From Acetobacteraceae bacterium (GTDB lineage Bacteria; Pseudomonadota; Alphaproteobacteria; Acetobacterales; Acetobacteraceae), in the NCBI GenBank assembly GCA_004843165.1, contig CP039459.1:1565001-1629000 (forward strand): DNA of 64,000 nucleotides, in the 5' to 3' direction. The notes below the pieces were generated by a model. That model was not told the origin of the DNA and did not search any database. It was given only the letters and a program-made list of their open reading frames with translations. Every line of letters starts with the position of its first letter. The first letter of the stretch is position 1. Of the stretch, positions 42,645 to 49,854 are shown in pieces. Both the position numbers and the translations under genes were made by a program.

Positions 42645-42819
42645 TTTTTTTTGAGCAGTGAGGCAAAAAACGATCATTTGAACATAGAGCAAAGAGATTT
42701 TACCCTTTCTGCAATGGGTTGGGATTTGTGCTATTCTTTGTAAATCTATTGGGACGGTTATTCTCGTATAGGAGCCGTTACGAACCACATTAAATTTATC
42801 AGAGAAATTGGAAACAAGC

Positions 42820-43815
42820 ATGACACAGAAATTCGATAAACCCATTGTGAATGCGAATCATTATGCAAAACCACGTGGTCGTATTTATGATTCTGCCGTT
42901 GAAACCATTGGGGGAACCCCTTTGGTGGCCGTGCCAAACTTACAAAAAAAAGAATCTCTCAAGGCCAGACTTCTTCTTAAATTAGAATTTTTTAACCCAA
43001 TGGCCTCCGTTAAAGATCGTCTTGCAAAAGCCATGATTGAAGATGCTGAGGCAAGAGGCCTTATTTCACCAGAGAAAACCCATATTATTGAGCCAACTTC
43101 GGGCAATACAGGGCTTGGATTAGCGTTAGTTGCCGCTTCCAAAGGCTATCACATTACTTTAGTGATGCCGGAAAGTGCTTCTGTTGAGCGCCGAGCCATG
43201 ATGGGCCATCTTGGGGCAGAGCTTGTACTGACGCCAGCCGCTGAAGGGATGTCTGGGGCAATTAAAAAGGCTGAGTCTTTAGCTGAAAAAGACAAAAATG
43301 CTTGGATTCCAGGGCAGTTTGTCAATCCAGTGAATCCTTTAGTGCATGTCGAAACGACAGGGAATGAACTCTGGGTAGATACAGAGGGTAAGTTGGATGC
43401 CGTCGTTGCCGGCATTGGAACAGGCGGTACGATCAGCGGAATTGCGAAAATTTTGCATCAGCATAATCCAGAAATTAAAGTTTTTGGCGTTGAGCCACAG
43501 GAAAGCCATGTTTTAACGGGTGGAGAGCCGGGGCCACATGGTATTCAGGGGATCGGTGCCGGTTTTAAACCTGAGATTTTGGATCTGCCGGCGATAGAAA
43601 AAGTTATTCCTGTCAAAACAGAAGATGCACTCAAAACAGCACGTTTGATTGCACGTACAGAGGGAATTGCCTCTGGTATTTCCGGCGGTGCGTCAGTTGC
43701 TGTAGCCATTGAATTGGCAAAACAGCCTGAATTTGAAGGAAAAACCATTGCCGTGATTATTCCTGATTTTGCAGGCCGTTATCTTTCAACAGCTTTGTTT
43801 GAACAAAAATCTTAA
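42820..43815 (+). CDS. cysK: cysteine synthase A
   Basis: PLP enzyme making cysteine from O-acetylserine and sulfide. The PLP Lys is in NPMASVKDRLAKAM (Lys 65), the substrate loop is PTSGNTGLGLAL and the phosphate-binding loop is GIGTGGTISG. I chose ATG 42820 rather than the in-frame TTG 42808. It is convergent with cysE, which makes its substrate and forms the cysteine synthase complex with it. Confidence 0.94.
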   Translation: MTQKFDKPIVNANHYAKPRGRIYDSAVETIGGTPLVAVPNLQKKESLKARLLLKLEFFNPMASVKDRLAKAMIEDAEARGLISPEKTHIIEPTSGNTGLGLALVAASKGYHITLVMPESASVERRAMMGHLGAELVLTPAAEGMSGAIKKAESLAEKDKNAWIPGQFVNPVNPLVHVETTGNELWVDTEGKLDAVVAGIGTGGTISGIAKILHQHNPEIKVFGVEPQESHVLTGGEPGPHGIQGIGAGFKPEILDLPAIEKVIPVKTEDALKTARLIARTEGIASGISGGASVAVAIELAKQPEFEGKTIAVIIPDFAGRYLSTALFEQKS

Positions 43816-43827
43816 AAGAGTATGTTT

Positions 43828-44592
43828 TTAGCCCTCTGCTTTTTGCGGAGGGCTTAAACGAATAACACGGGCAGGGTTGCCAACAGCTGTTGCGTAATCG
43901 GGAATATTATTAAGAACGACAGAGGCAGCGCCAATTTTCGCATAGCGTCCAATCGTAATCCGTCCCAAGAGGATCGCTCCGGACCCAACCATTGCGCCCT
44001 CTTTGAGAATAGGGTGGCGCTCACCGATTTCCCGGCCTGTGCCGCCAATCGTGATATTGTGGAAAAGAGAGACATTATCTTCGATAATGGCGGTTTCCCC
44101 AATAACAACCCCCGTACCATGGTCAATGGTAATGGCTTTGCCGAGGCGTGCCGCAGGATGGATGTCGATTGAAAAACATTCATTCATGCGAGACTGGAAT
44201 TGATAGGCAAGCGGTGTACGTTTTTGAAGCCAAAGCTGATGCGCAATGCGATAGGCCTGAAGGGCTTGCCATCCTTTAAAAAAGAGAAAGGCGGTCGGTA
44301 GATTAGGACAGGCTGGGTCTCTTTCCTGCACGGCCATAAGATCAATGGCTGCAGTATAAGAAAGCTCTGGATCTTCTTTCAAAATATTTTCAATCAGGGG
44401 CAGCATATCTTCGGCAGGCACCATACGGTCTGCCAGTTTTTCCGTTAAGAGAGATGCCAAAGCAGAAGGAAAATCTGCTAAGTGGCAAATACTAACAGAA
44501 AAAAGCTTTTTAATGAGCGGATCGGTGCAGGCACAGGATTGCGCCTTCATATCGTCCCAGAATGTTTTTAAAAAAGAGGAATGATCAGACAT
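43828..44592 (-). CDS. cysE: serine O-acetyltransferase
   Basis: Acetylates serine in the first step of cysteine synthesis. The N-terminal helical SATase domain is followed by the left-handed beta-helix of hexapeptide repeats, including IDIHPAARLGKAITIDHGTG with the catalytic Asp/His pair. A GTG two codons upstream is an alternative start. The C-terminus ends PPQKAEG and lacks the terminal Ile with which CysE commonly docks into CysK, so complex formation may be altered. Confidence 0.9.
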   Translation of the reverse strand: MSDHSSFLKTFWDDMKAQSCACTDPLIKKLFSVSICHLADFPSALASLLTEKLADRMVPAEDMLPLIENILKEDPELSYTAAIDLMAVQERDPACPNLPTAFLFFKGWQALQAYRIAHQLWLQKRTPLAYQFQSRMNECFSIDIHPAARLGKAITIDHGTGVVIGETAIIEDNVSLFHNITIGGTGREIGERHPILKEGAMVGSGAILLGRITIGRYAKIGAASVVLNNIPDYATAVGNPARVIRLSPPQKAEG

Positions 44593-44743
44593 TTTCACAT
44601 ACGCAGCCTAAAAAAGATTGTCCTTATCTATAAAGCAGACAGAGACTTCTTCAAGTCAAAGAAGCACAAGCTTGGTGATATTGTGTCGGAATAGAGACTT
44701 TTTTGTATTTTTATCTCTATTTTTAAAACAAACAGCCAAATTT

Positions 44744-45400
44744 TTAACATTCAACCGAGAAAATACTACCATTAAGTCCGTCAGCGGCAGGGCTGGAAAG
44801 AAAACTCAATGTTTTTGCAATATGCTGCTCAGAATCAGGCGCTGGATACCCTGTGAGATGAAGCTGGCAAAGATTAGCAGAGACAAGAGTACCTTTTACC
44901 GTGTTAGAAAGCGAACCGGAGAAGGCCGCACGTGCTTTTTGAATGGCATGGATTTCACGCTCTGATGTATCCCGCATCGCATTAGAATGAAGGGTGAGGG
45001 TAATGACACGACCCCAATTTTTTTCTTTCATAAGGCGCAAATAGGGGAAAGAAAGCATTTGAGAGGCACGAGTGGAAGCCGTAAACTCATCCTGCCATAG
45101 CGCATCAGACATTTTCAGACCGACTTTTGGCAGGCTGGCATCAATAAAAACATCACATTCCGGGACGGTTTTTAAGATTTCCTGCCGCCCTTCTTCAGTC
45201 GCTGGATTGGCGGAAAGCGGACGGATATTTCCTTGTAATTTTTCACTAATTTCCTCGGCAAGATTTTCTTTTGCGCTTGCAATCACAAGATTGCCGCCTT
45301 CAATAAAAATATTTTTAGAGATCGCCTCTAAAAGAGAAGGGGAGGTTTTCCCTGTAAAATCGAGAAGGAGAATGGCCTTGTCGCTTAAATTTAAATCCAT
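44744..45400 (-). CDS. degenerate short-chain dehydrogenase/reductase-like protein
   Basis: 218 residues with an SDR/Rossmann pattern (NLVIASAKENLAEEISEKL, CDVFIDASLP, WGRVITLTLHSNA). The glycine-rich cofactor loop is altered (LLLDFTGKTSPSL). The catalytic YxxxK is replaced by HAIQK (His 151, Lys 155), so normal SDR chemistry is doubtful. It is intact as an ORF with no stops, so it may have a non-catalytic role. Confidence 0.6.
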   Translation of the reverse strand: MDLNLSDKAILLLDFTGKTSPSLLEAISKNIFIEGGNLVIASAKENLAEEISEKLQGNIRPLSANPATEEGRQEILKTVPECDVFIDASLPKVGLKMSDALWQDEFTASTRASQMLSFPYLRLMKEKNWGRVITLTLHSNAMRDTSEREIHAIQKARAAFSGSLSNTVKGTLVSANLCQLHLTGYPAPDSEQHIAKTLSFLSSPAADGLNGSIFSVEC

Positions 45401-45595
45401 GATGTTACCTTAATGAGATTATTGCGTGATTCTATCTCTGAGAGTCCATTATTCTTTGTAGAGAGTTTAAAGAAAAAAGCCCGAAAAAAATTAAAAGATC
45501 CTTTTTCTCATAAAAATCTCTCTTTTTTTGTAATTTTTTGAAAATTAGTGCTTGCACTCATCCTAGAAACTTGGCTATACACTGAAGCACAGAAT

Positions 45596-45670
45596 GGGTG
45601 TATAGCTCAGCGGGAGAGCACTACCTTGACATGGTAGGGGTCACAGGTTCAATCCCTGTTACACCCACCA
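45596..45670 (+). tRNA. tRNA-Val(GAC), element integration site
   Basis: 75 nt including CCA. Acceptor GGGTGTA/TACACCC, anticodon loop TTGACAT (anticodon GAC), T arm ACAGGTTCAATCCCTGT. Its 3' end is partly duplicated at 60848-60869, marking it as the attachment site of the adjacent element. Confidence 0.95.
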
Positions 45671-45675
45671 TTCTG
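45653..45675 (+). repeat. attL (tRNA-Val 3' end)
   Basis: tccctgttacacccaccatt plus ctg; matches 60848-60869 with one substitution and a one-base deletion in the second copy. Confidence 0.75.
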
Positions 45676-45723
45676 CTTTAAGAAATACCAGATTTCTGCT
45701 ACTTTTCCTTAAAATAAAATATT

Positions 45724-45748
45724 TGGTATGCAGAGTAGTATACAATGA
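45724..45748 (+). repeat. putative integrase arm site, left end
   Basis: tggtatgcagagtagtatac plus aatga, ~50 bases inside attL. A near-identical sequence in the same orientation lies at 60711-60734 near attR. Confidence 0.6.
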
Positions 45749-45815
45749 GTTTTTTTCTGCATACTTAGATACTCTCAAGAAAAGCTAAAAATTACGTTTT
45801 CTTCTTGGTTAATTC

Positions 45816-46688
45816 TCAGCCTTTAGCTCTTCTGCTTATCCAGTTTTCAAAAAAATCTTCTAAATCCTGAACCTCGGCATCTTCAAGTTCCATCATTGTT
45901 TCTAAAGCCCTTGTTTGAATACGAGGATCTCTAAAGTTACCGTTTGAAATGGCTATTTTATTAACGCTTAGATCACGGGCAGTATAAAGCTGTTCACGTG
46001 CTAAGGGGTTTTGGGTGAATTCTTCCCAATCCAGCACATAGCCAGCCTCATTTGAAATTTGCTGCATAAAAGCTCTAAGGGTACGGCTATTACCATCTTG
46101 AAAAGGATGGATGTAATCAAGGTGCATATATAAATACGCCAATCCTTTTACAAACCTTTCTCTAGGCAATTCAGAGAGGGAAGAGGGAACAATATTTTTA
46201 AGCAGGTTCAAAAGCTTTTCTTTGCTCACTTCATCCATAGGCGAATAAACCGCAAGAGAGATGAAACCATTAAGGCTTTTTAATTTCCGCTCTTTATGCC
46301 AATCCCCTCTGGCAGAGGCACGGAATTTCCCAGCTTGAATTTTTGGGTTGTCTTGAAAAATATATCCGTGGAGGGCTTTAAGATGGGCAACATCAAACTT
46401 GCCCTTAATGGGATTGATTCCGAGATCGGCAGCTTTTCGGATTGCTAAATTATTATAATTGTCATGGTGATTATCTCTGAGCCATTTTTCTCGGCTCATT
46501 TTGCCATTGATAAAACATTCATTCCAATTCATTTGCTCCTCTGTTTGGAAAAACCCTTCCAATGCAAAAGAGGCTACGGCATTGGCAACGGCTTGACGGC
46601 GTTTTTGAATTTCTGCCTCAGAGATAGGGGTACTTCCCAGAGCATCCCATCCATTCTCAAAAATCTGTTCTTTCAGTTCTTCTGGCAT
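45816..46688 (-). CDS. Fic-domain protein with fused VbhA-like inhibitory helix
   Basis: 290 residues. The Fic core motif HPFQDGNSR is at 194-202 (usual HPFx(D/E)GN(G/K)R; third Gly replaced by Ser), predicting AMP transfer from ATP to a target protein. Residues ~23-70 (ISEAEIQKRRQAVANAVASF onward) look like the antitoxin VbhA, with its inhibitory motif SxxxEG as S40-F-A-L-E44-G45. Toxin and antitoxin are thus on one chain. It starts one base after the traJ stop (TGA-C-ATG), implying coupling. VbhA/VbhT-type Fic modules are known to associate with conjugation systems. Confidence 0.85.
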   Translation of the reverse strand: MPEELKEQIFENGWDALGSTPISEAEIQKRRQAVANAVASFALEGFFQTEEQMNWNECFINGKMSREKWLRDNHHDNYNNLAIRKAADLGINPIKGKFDVAHLKALHGYIFQDNPKIQAGKFRASARGDWHKERKLKSLNGFISLAVYSPMDEVSKEKLLNLLKNIVPSSLSELPRERFVKGLAYLYMHLDYIHPFQDGNSRTLRAFMQQISNEAGYVLDWEEFTQNPLAREQLYTARDLSVNKIAISNGNFRDPRIQTRALETMMELEDAEVQDLEDFFENWISRRAKG

Positions 46689-46689
46689 G

Positions 46690-47085
46690 TCATTCGTACC
46701 TTTTGCTTTTTCTAGGTTTTGTATGCTTGCGGCGAATTTCCTTTAGCATAAGAGAAATTTCCTCTGAGCTTTCTTCAATTTTAGAGAGGAGGGCTTGTAG
46801 ATGTTGCGCTGTTATTTTTCTTTGATCGTCTTTTTTCGTAAGCCAAAGCCTCAATAGACCTCCCATACGATTAAAATCTCCCTTTAGGCCAACAAGATCT
46901 TTTACTCTCTCTAAATCAACAGGTGCTTTGAGCAGATAATTCATGCCGAGTAGGCGTAAATAGGAGGAATCTGTGTAATGAGCCTTTTTTGCATTCTCTG
47001 AAATTTCTGCTTTTTCTTCAGGCAAAACATATACTTTGATAGGGGTAAAATGCCTACGAGATTTCGTTTGAGAAATATCATTCAT
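46690..47085 (-). CDS. traJ: TraJ-type oriT-binding relaxosome protein
   Basis: 131 residues closely following RP4 TraJ: PIKVYVLPEEKAEI near the start, SYLRLLGMNYL, VDLERVKDLVGLKGDFNRMG, GLLRLWLT and ALLSKIEE. TraJ recognises the inverted repeat next to nic and recruits the TraI relaxase. The cognate-looking oriT is ~1 kb away at 48137-48236. In RP4 traJ is followed by traI; here a Fic gene takes that place. Confidence 0.88.
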   Translation of the reverse strand: MNDISQTKSRRHFTPIKVYVLPEEKAEISENAKKAHYTDSSYLRLLGMNYLLKAPVDLERVKDLVGLKGDFNRMGGLLRLWLTKKDDQRKITAQHLQALLSKIEESSEEISLMLKEIRRKHTKPRKSKRYE

Positions 47086-47220
47086 AAATATTCTTCTAAT
47101 ATAAAATCATAATATTATATTTAATATAAATAAAAAACAAATAAATATCATAATTTTACTTTAAATTTATAAAATATATATTTATATATAATTTTAGTTA
47201 CTTAAAATCTGAAGTAAGAA

Positions 47221-47664
47221 ATGTCTAAAGGGGGTATTATGGAAATGCAGAGTTGGGCGCAAAAAGAAGTTTTTGAGAAAAAGATCAGAAGATACCGAAC
47301 GGATGGTAAAAGAACGCCAAATGATCTTTGTCGGGAAATGTTCATTAGATCTATTGAGCCAATCAAGCTTTTAGCTGAGATCGGTTGTAGTCGAAGATCT
47401 GTGTATAATTTTTTAAATGCTTTCCATCAGCTCGATTATAGCTATCAGGCTTTTTGTAAACAGTTAAAACGCTTTGGTGTTTCTGTGCTGTTTGAAAGAG
47501 GTTGTTATGATTTAAGCGCTAAGCAGAGAAAGATTTCAGGGAGTTATATGACGCTCTTTAGAGCTATTGTAGAAAATCTGCCAGAAGGTACGACATGGCC
47601 TTATTTTGTTCCTAAAGAGATTTCAGAGATGCGTTCTAAAAGAGAGCTTTCCCCATCCAGTTAA
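47221..47664 (+). CDS. TraK-like oriT accessory protein (tentative)
   Basis: Up to 147 basic residues, divergent from traJ across a 135-base AT-rich gap, as traK is from traJ in RP4. The central block EPIKLLAEIGCSRRSVYNFL, a spacer, then LDYSYQAFCKQLKRF resembles the RP4 TraK pattern of a short HTH-like helix pair ending FSYETFRSHARRH. The rest does not align obviously. An internal ATG six codons on is an alternative start. Moderate confidence in the name; clear as a small DNA-binding-type protein. Confidence 0.5.
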   Translation: MSKGGIMEMQSWAQKEVFEKKIRRYRTDGKRTPNDLCREMFIRSIEPIKLLAEIGCSRRSVYNFLNAFHQLDYSYQAFCKQLKRFGVSVLFERGCYDLSAKQRKISGSYMTLFRAIVENLPEGTTWPYFVPKEISEMRSKRELSPSS

Positions 47665-47704
47665 GGAAGAAAGAGGGGAAAAAATAGAAAAACTTTTAAA
47701 AATT

Positions 47705-47808
47705 ACGGTGCAAACACTGCAAGGGTGAAAATAGAAATCTAGAAAATACAGAAATCAGGGATTTTTAGACTTTTATGCTCTTTTTATAGGGGGCAAGTTT
47801 TGCACCGT
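47705..47808 (+). repeat. 104-bp element with ACGGTGCAAA ends, copy 1
   Basis: Starts acggtgcaaac and ends gttttgcaccgt, so its ends are inverted repeats. It resembles the reverse complement of 56695-56797, same length. It lies between the traK-like gene and oriT. No ORF inside. Confidence 0.7.
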
Positions 47809-48136
47809 CTTTTCTATCGAGGATGGCGAGTAAAAACTCGCAGAAGGGAGGCTTTTATGTCTCCTCTTTTTTTACCTTTTAAGATCAGAAATCCTCATTC
47901 TGAATATCTTTAAGACTTCTAAAAAGTCTTCTTTTTGCAAAATTATTCAAATTTTAGAACAAAAATATCGCCATTGTCTCCCTTTAGTTTTCTTAAAATC
48001 TTCTTTTGGTAAGGAATATTCGCCTTTGATAACAATATAATCGCTTTTTATGTTAAGCGTATCGTCTTTTATAATGAAAAATACGTACTGAAATCGCCTT
48101 TTTTCCTCTAAAAATCGCTTTATAAAATACAAAAAG

Positions 48137-48236
48137 TCGGGGCAGGACAGGTGAAGTAGGCCTACACTTTGTTTTGCCACTTCACACGCTTATTTATTCG
48201 CCCTTTGGGCTCAACATATTATCCTGCTCTGCGAGG
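48137..48236 (-). other. IncP/RP4-type origin of transfer (oriT)
   Basis: Close match to RP4 oriT. 'ggggcaggacaggtgaagta' then 'ggcc' corresponds to the RP4 nic region (GGGCAGGATAGGTGAAGTAGGCC). The TraJ-binding inverted repeat persists as gtgaagt (48151-48157) / acttcac (48179-48185). 'ttattcgc', 'gctcaac' and 'atcctgctctgcgaggc' match the segment next to it. The predicted nick is on the bottom strand between 48142 and 48143 (…GTCCTG/CCCC). In RP4 traJ starts just to the right of this segment; here the tandem-VbhA gene does. Confidence 0.9.
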
Positions 48237-48266
48237 CGTCAGATTACCATCTGAATGATTTTGTAA

Positions 48267-48289
48267 TTGTGCAGCAGGTTGCTGCACAA
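48267..48289 (+). promoter_or_regulatory. perfect inverted repeat and -10 upstream of the tandem-VbhA gene
   Basis: ttgtgcagca-ggt-tgctgcacaa, a perfect 10-bp palindrome with 3-base centre, followed at once by tataat (48292-48297). It looks like an operator over a promoter, 40 bases before the gene; possibly autoregulation. Confidence 0.6.
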
Positions 48290-48332
48290 TATATAATGAT
48301 CTCATCAATTTTCTTAAAAAAGGGCAGAAAAG

Positions 48333-48749
48333 ATGGCGCTGGAAGTTTCTGAAGAAGAGAAAAAAATAAGACGTGAATGGACAGATAATGTTCTGAAAAG
48401 CATGGCAGAAGAGGGGATTGAATTACCGCCAGAAGAGAAAGAAGAGTTTGAACGGTATGCGCGAGGGGAAATAAGCTTTGGTGAACTTAAACATAACGAT
48501 AAGGGCGATATAGACGAGGAGGAGCGACAAAGGCGTAAAGAGGTTGTTGAAGACGCAACGGCTTCAATGGCGCTGGAAGGCTTTAAGATGATGGAAAGAG
48601 ATAAAGCTTTGGATGAGCGCTTTATCAGTGGAGAAATTAATCTAGAGGAATACGTAAAAGAAGGCGTTAGCTATGAACGAGAGAAGGATCGTCATTGTTC
48701 AAAAGCCAGAATAAGAATGGTTCAGTACCGTTTGGATCAAGGGTATTAA
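48333..48749 (+). CDS. tandem VbhA-like Fic antitoxin (two modules)
   Basis: 138 acidic residues made of two VbhA-type units. Unit 1 (about 7-53) carries the Fic-inhibitory motif S23-M-A-E-E27-G28; unit 2 (about 60-112) carries S78-M-A-L-E82-G83. In VbhA the Glu of this motif displaces the ATP gamma-phosphate from the Fic active site. Each motif is preceded by an Arg-rich helix and followed by a GEI(S/N)-type turn. No Fic toxin is adjacent; the element's only Fic protein, already carrying its own inhibitor, is ~1.7 kb away on the other strand. Confidence 0.8.
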   Translation: MALEVSEEEKKIRREWTDNVLKSMAEEGIELPPEEKEEFERYARGEISFGELKHNDKGDIDEEERQRRKEVVEDATASMALEGFKMMERDKALDERFISGEINLEEYVKEGVSYEREKDRHCSKARIRMVQYRLDQGY

Positions 48750-48848
48750 GGGGTGGGGGTTTTCTCTTTTTAAAAACAATAACTTATAAAATAAGTAGAA
48801 ATCTTCAATTTTAATATTAATTAACAACAAATAGGTGAAAGTTAAGAT

Positions 48849-49805
48849 ATGAAAGACCTTTTAGACAATGCTATTTTATCTATAGAACTTGGCGTTGAGG
48901 ATTATCAAACAGATGAAGACCGTCGTATTATCTCCTCACTTCGCAACCTATATGCAGGTGTACTTTTGCTATGTAAGCAAGTGCTTTTTGAGAAGTCACC
49001 TCCTAAAACGGATGGCTCTTTAATCTATAAAAAGCTTGTGCCGAAAGAAATTGATGGCAAAGTGCTTATGGTTCCACAAAAAATACATGTAAATACAATA
49101 GATAGACGTGAGATTGAAGAGCGTTTCACAACATTGAAGCTTCCTCTTAATTGGAAAAGTCTCGAAAAATTAGCTAAAATTCGTAATGAAATTGAGCATC
49201 TGTTTATGCAAGCAACACCAGCTGCGACTAAAGAAGCATTAGCCTCTGCGATGCCTCTCATTGAGGAATTACTGGTGACGCATCTTGCTAAAAAACCTGC
49301 GGATTTGTTTCAGGCAAATATTTGGAAAGCTCTTTTAGACAATAAAGCTGTTTTTGAGCAGCATAAGAAGCACTGCTTAGAATCTTTTGATGAAATAAAT
49401 TGGAAGTTTGATATATTAGGAGAGGCCATAGAGTGGTTAAGTTGCCCAACATGTGGATCATCTCTCGTTAAGCAGATTGATCCAAAGAATGCATTGTTTG
49501 AAAATATAAACTTAGAATGCTCTGAGTGCGGTGAAAAACTCAATTATGAAAGCATATTTGAAGTCGCTCTTGAAGAGATAGCTGGAATGCATGCCCATAG
49601 AACTAAGGGGGCAGAAATTCTTGTTATAACTTGTCCCGAATGTTTTAAAGAAGGTTGGGTGATGGGGGAAGGGTGCGTTTTTTGTGGTGACACGCCGCCC
49701 ATTTGTTCAGTATGTGAAGATCGTTTCAGTCCCGATGATTTTGACTACTGTTCAGACATGTGTAGCTACCATGCTCATGCATGGGAAAAAATGAAGGCAG
49801 AGTAG
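48849..49805 (+). CDS. HEPN-like protein with C-terminal zinc ribbons
   Basis: 318 residues. The N-terminal ~150 are helical with KIRNEIEHLF (R112-x4-H117), the Rx4-6H motif of HEPN ribonucleases. From ~205 there are about eight CxxC-type pairs or near pairs: CPTCG, CSECG, CPEC, CVFCG, CSVC and CSDMC, predicting two or three zinc ribbons. HEPN proteins commonly act as RNases in toxin-antitoxin, abortive infection or CRISPR systems. It is the first gene of the central cargo; 'aggtgaaag' precedes the ATG. Confidence 0.65.
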   Translation: MKDLLDNAILSIELGVEDYQTDEDRRIISSLRNLYAGVLLLCKQVLFEKSPPKTDGSLIYKKLVPKEIDGKVLMVPQKIHVNTIDRREIEERFTTLKLPLNWKSLEKLAKIRNEIEHLFMQATPAATKEALASAMPLIEELLVTHLAKKPADLFQANIWKALLDNKAVFEQHKKHCLESFDEINWKFDILGEAIEWLSCPTCGSSLVKQIDPKNALFENINLECSECGEKLNYESIFEVALEEIAGMHAHRTKGAEILVITCPECFKEGWVMGEGCVFCGDTPPICSVCEDRFSPDDFDYCSDMCSYHAHAWEKMKAE

Positions 49806-49854
49806 TTTCTATCTTTCATATTGAGTACCGTTAACTTGTAGAGCAAAAGTTCCC

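Noticed and set aside
43830-43854. agccctctgc/gcggagggct hairpin at the cysK/cysE junction as a terminator
   Set aside because: It lacks a T-run in either direction and overlaps the end of cysE; may still act as a weak stop.
47085-47221. AT-rich gap between divergent traJ and traK-like genes as the oriT
   Set aside because: This is the RP4 position for oriT, but no nic sequence is present there; the true match is at 48137-48236.
47947-48180. 77-codon minus-strand ORF starting within oriT
   Set aside because: Its first ~15 codons are the antisense of the oriT nic region and it lacks a convincing ribosome site. A real small gene cannot be excluded, but support is weak.
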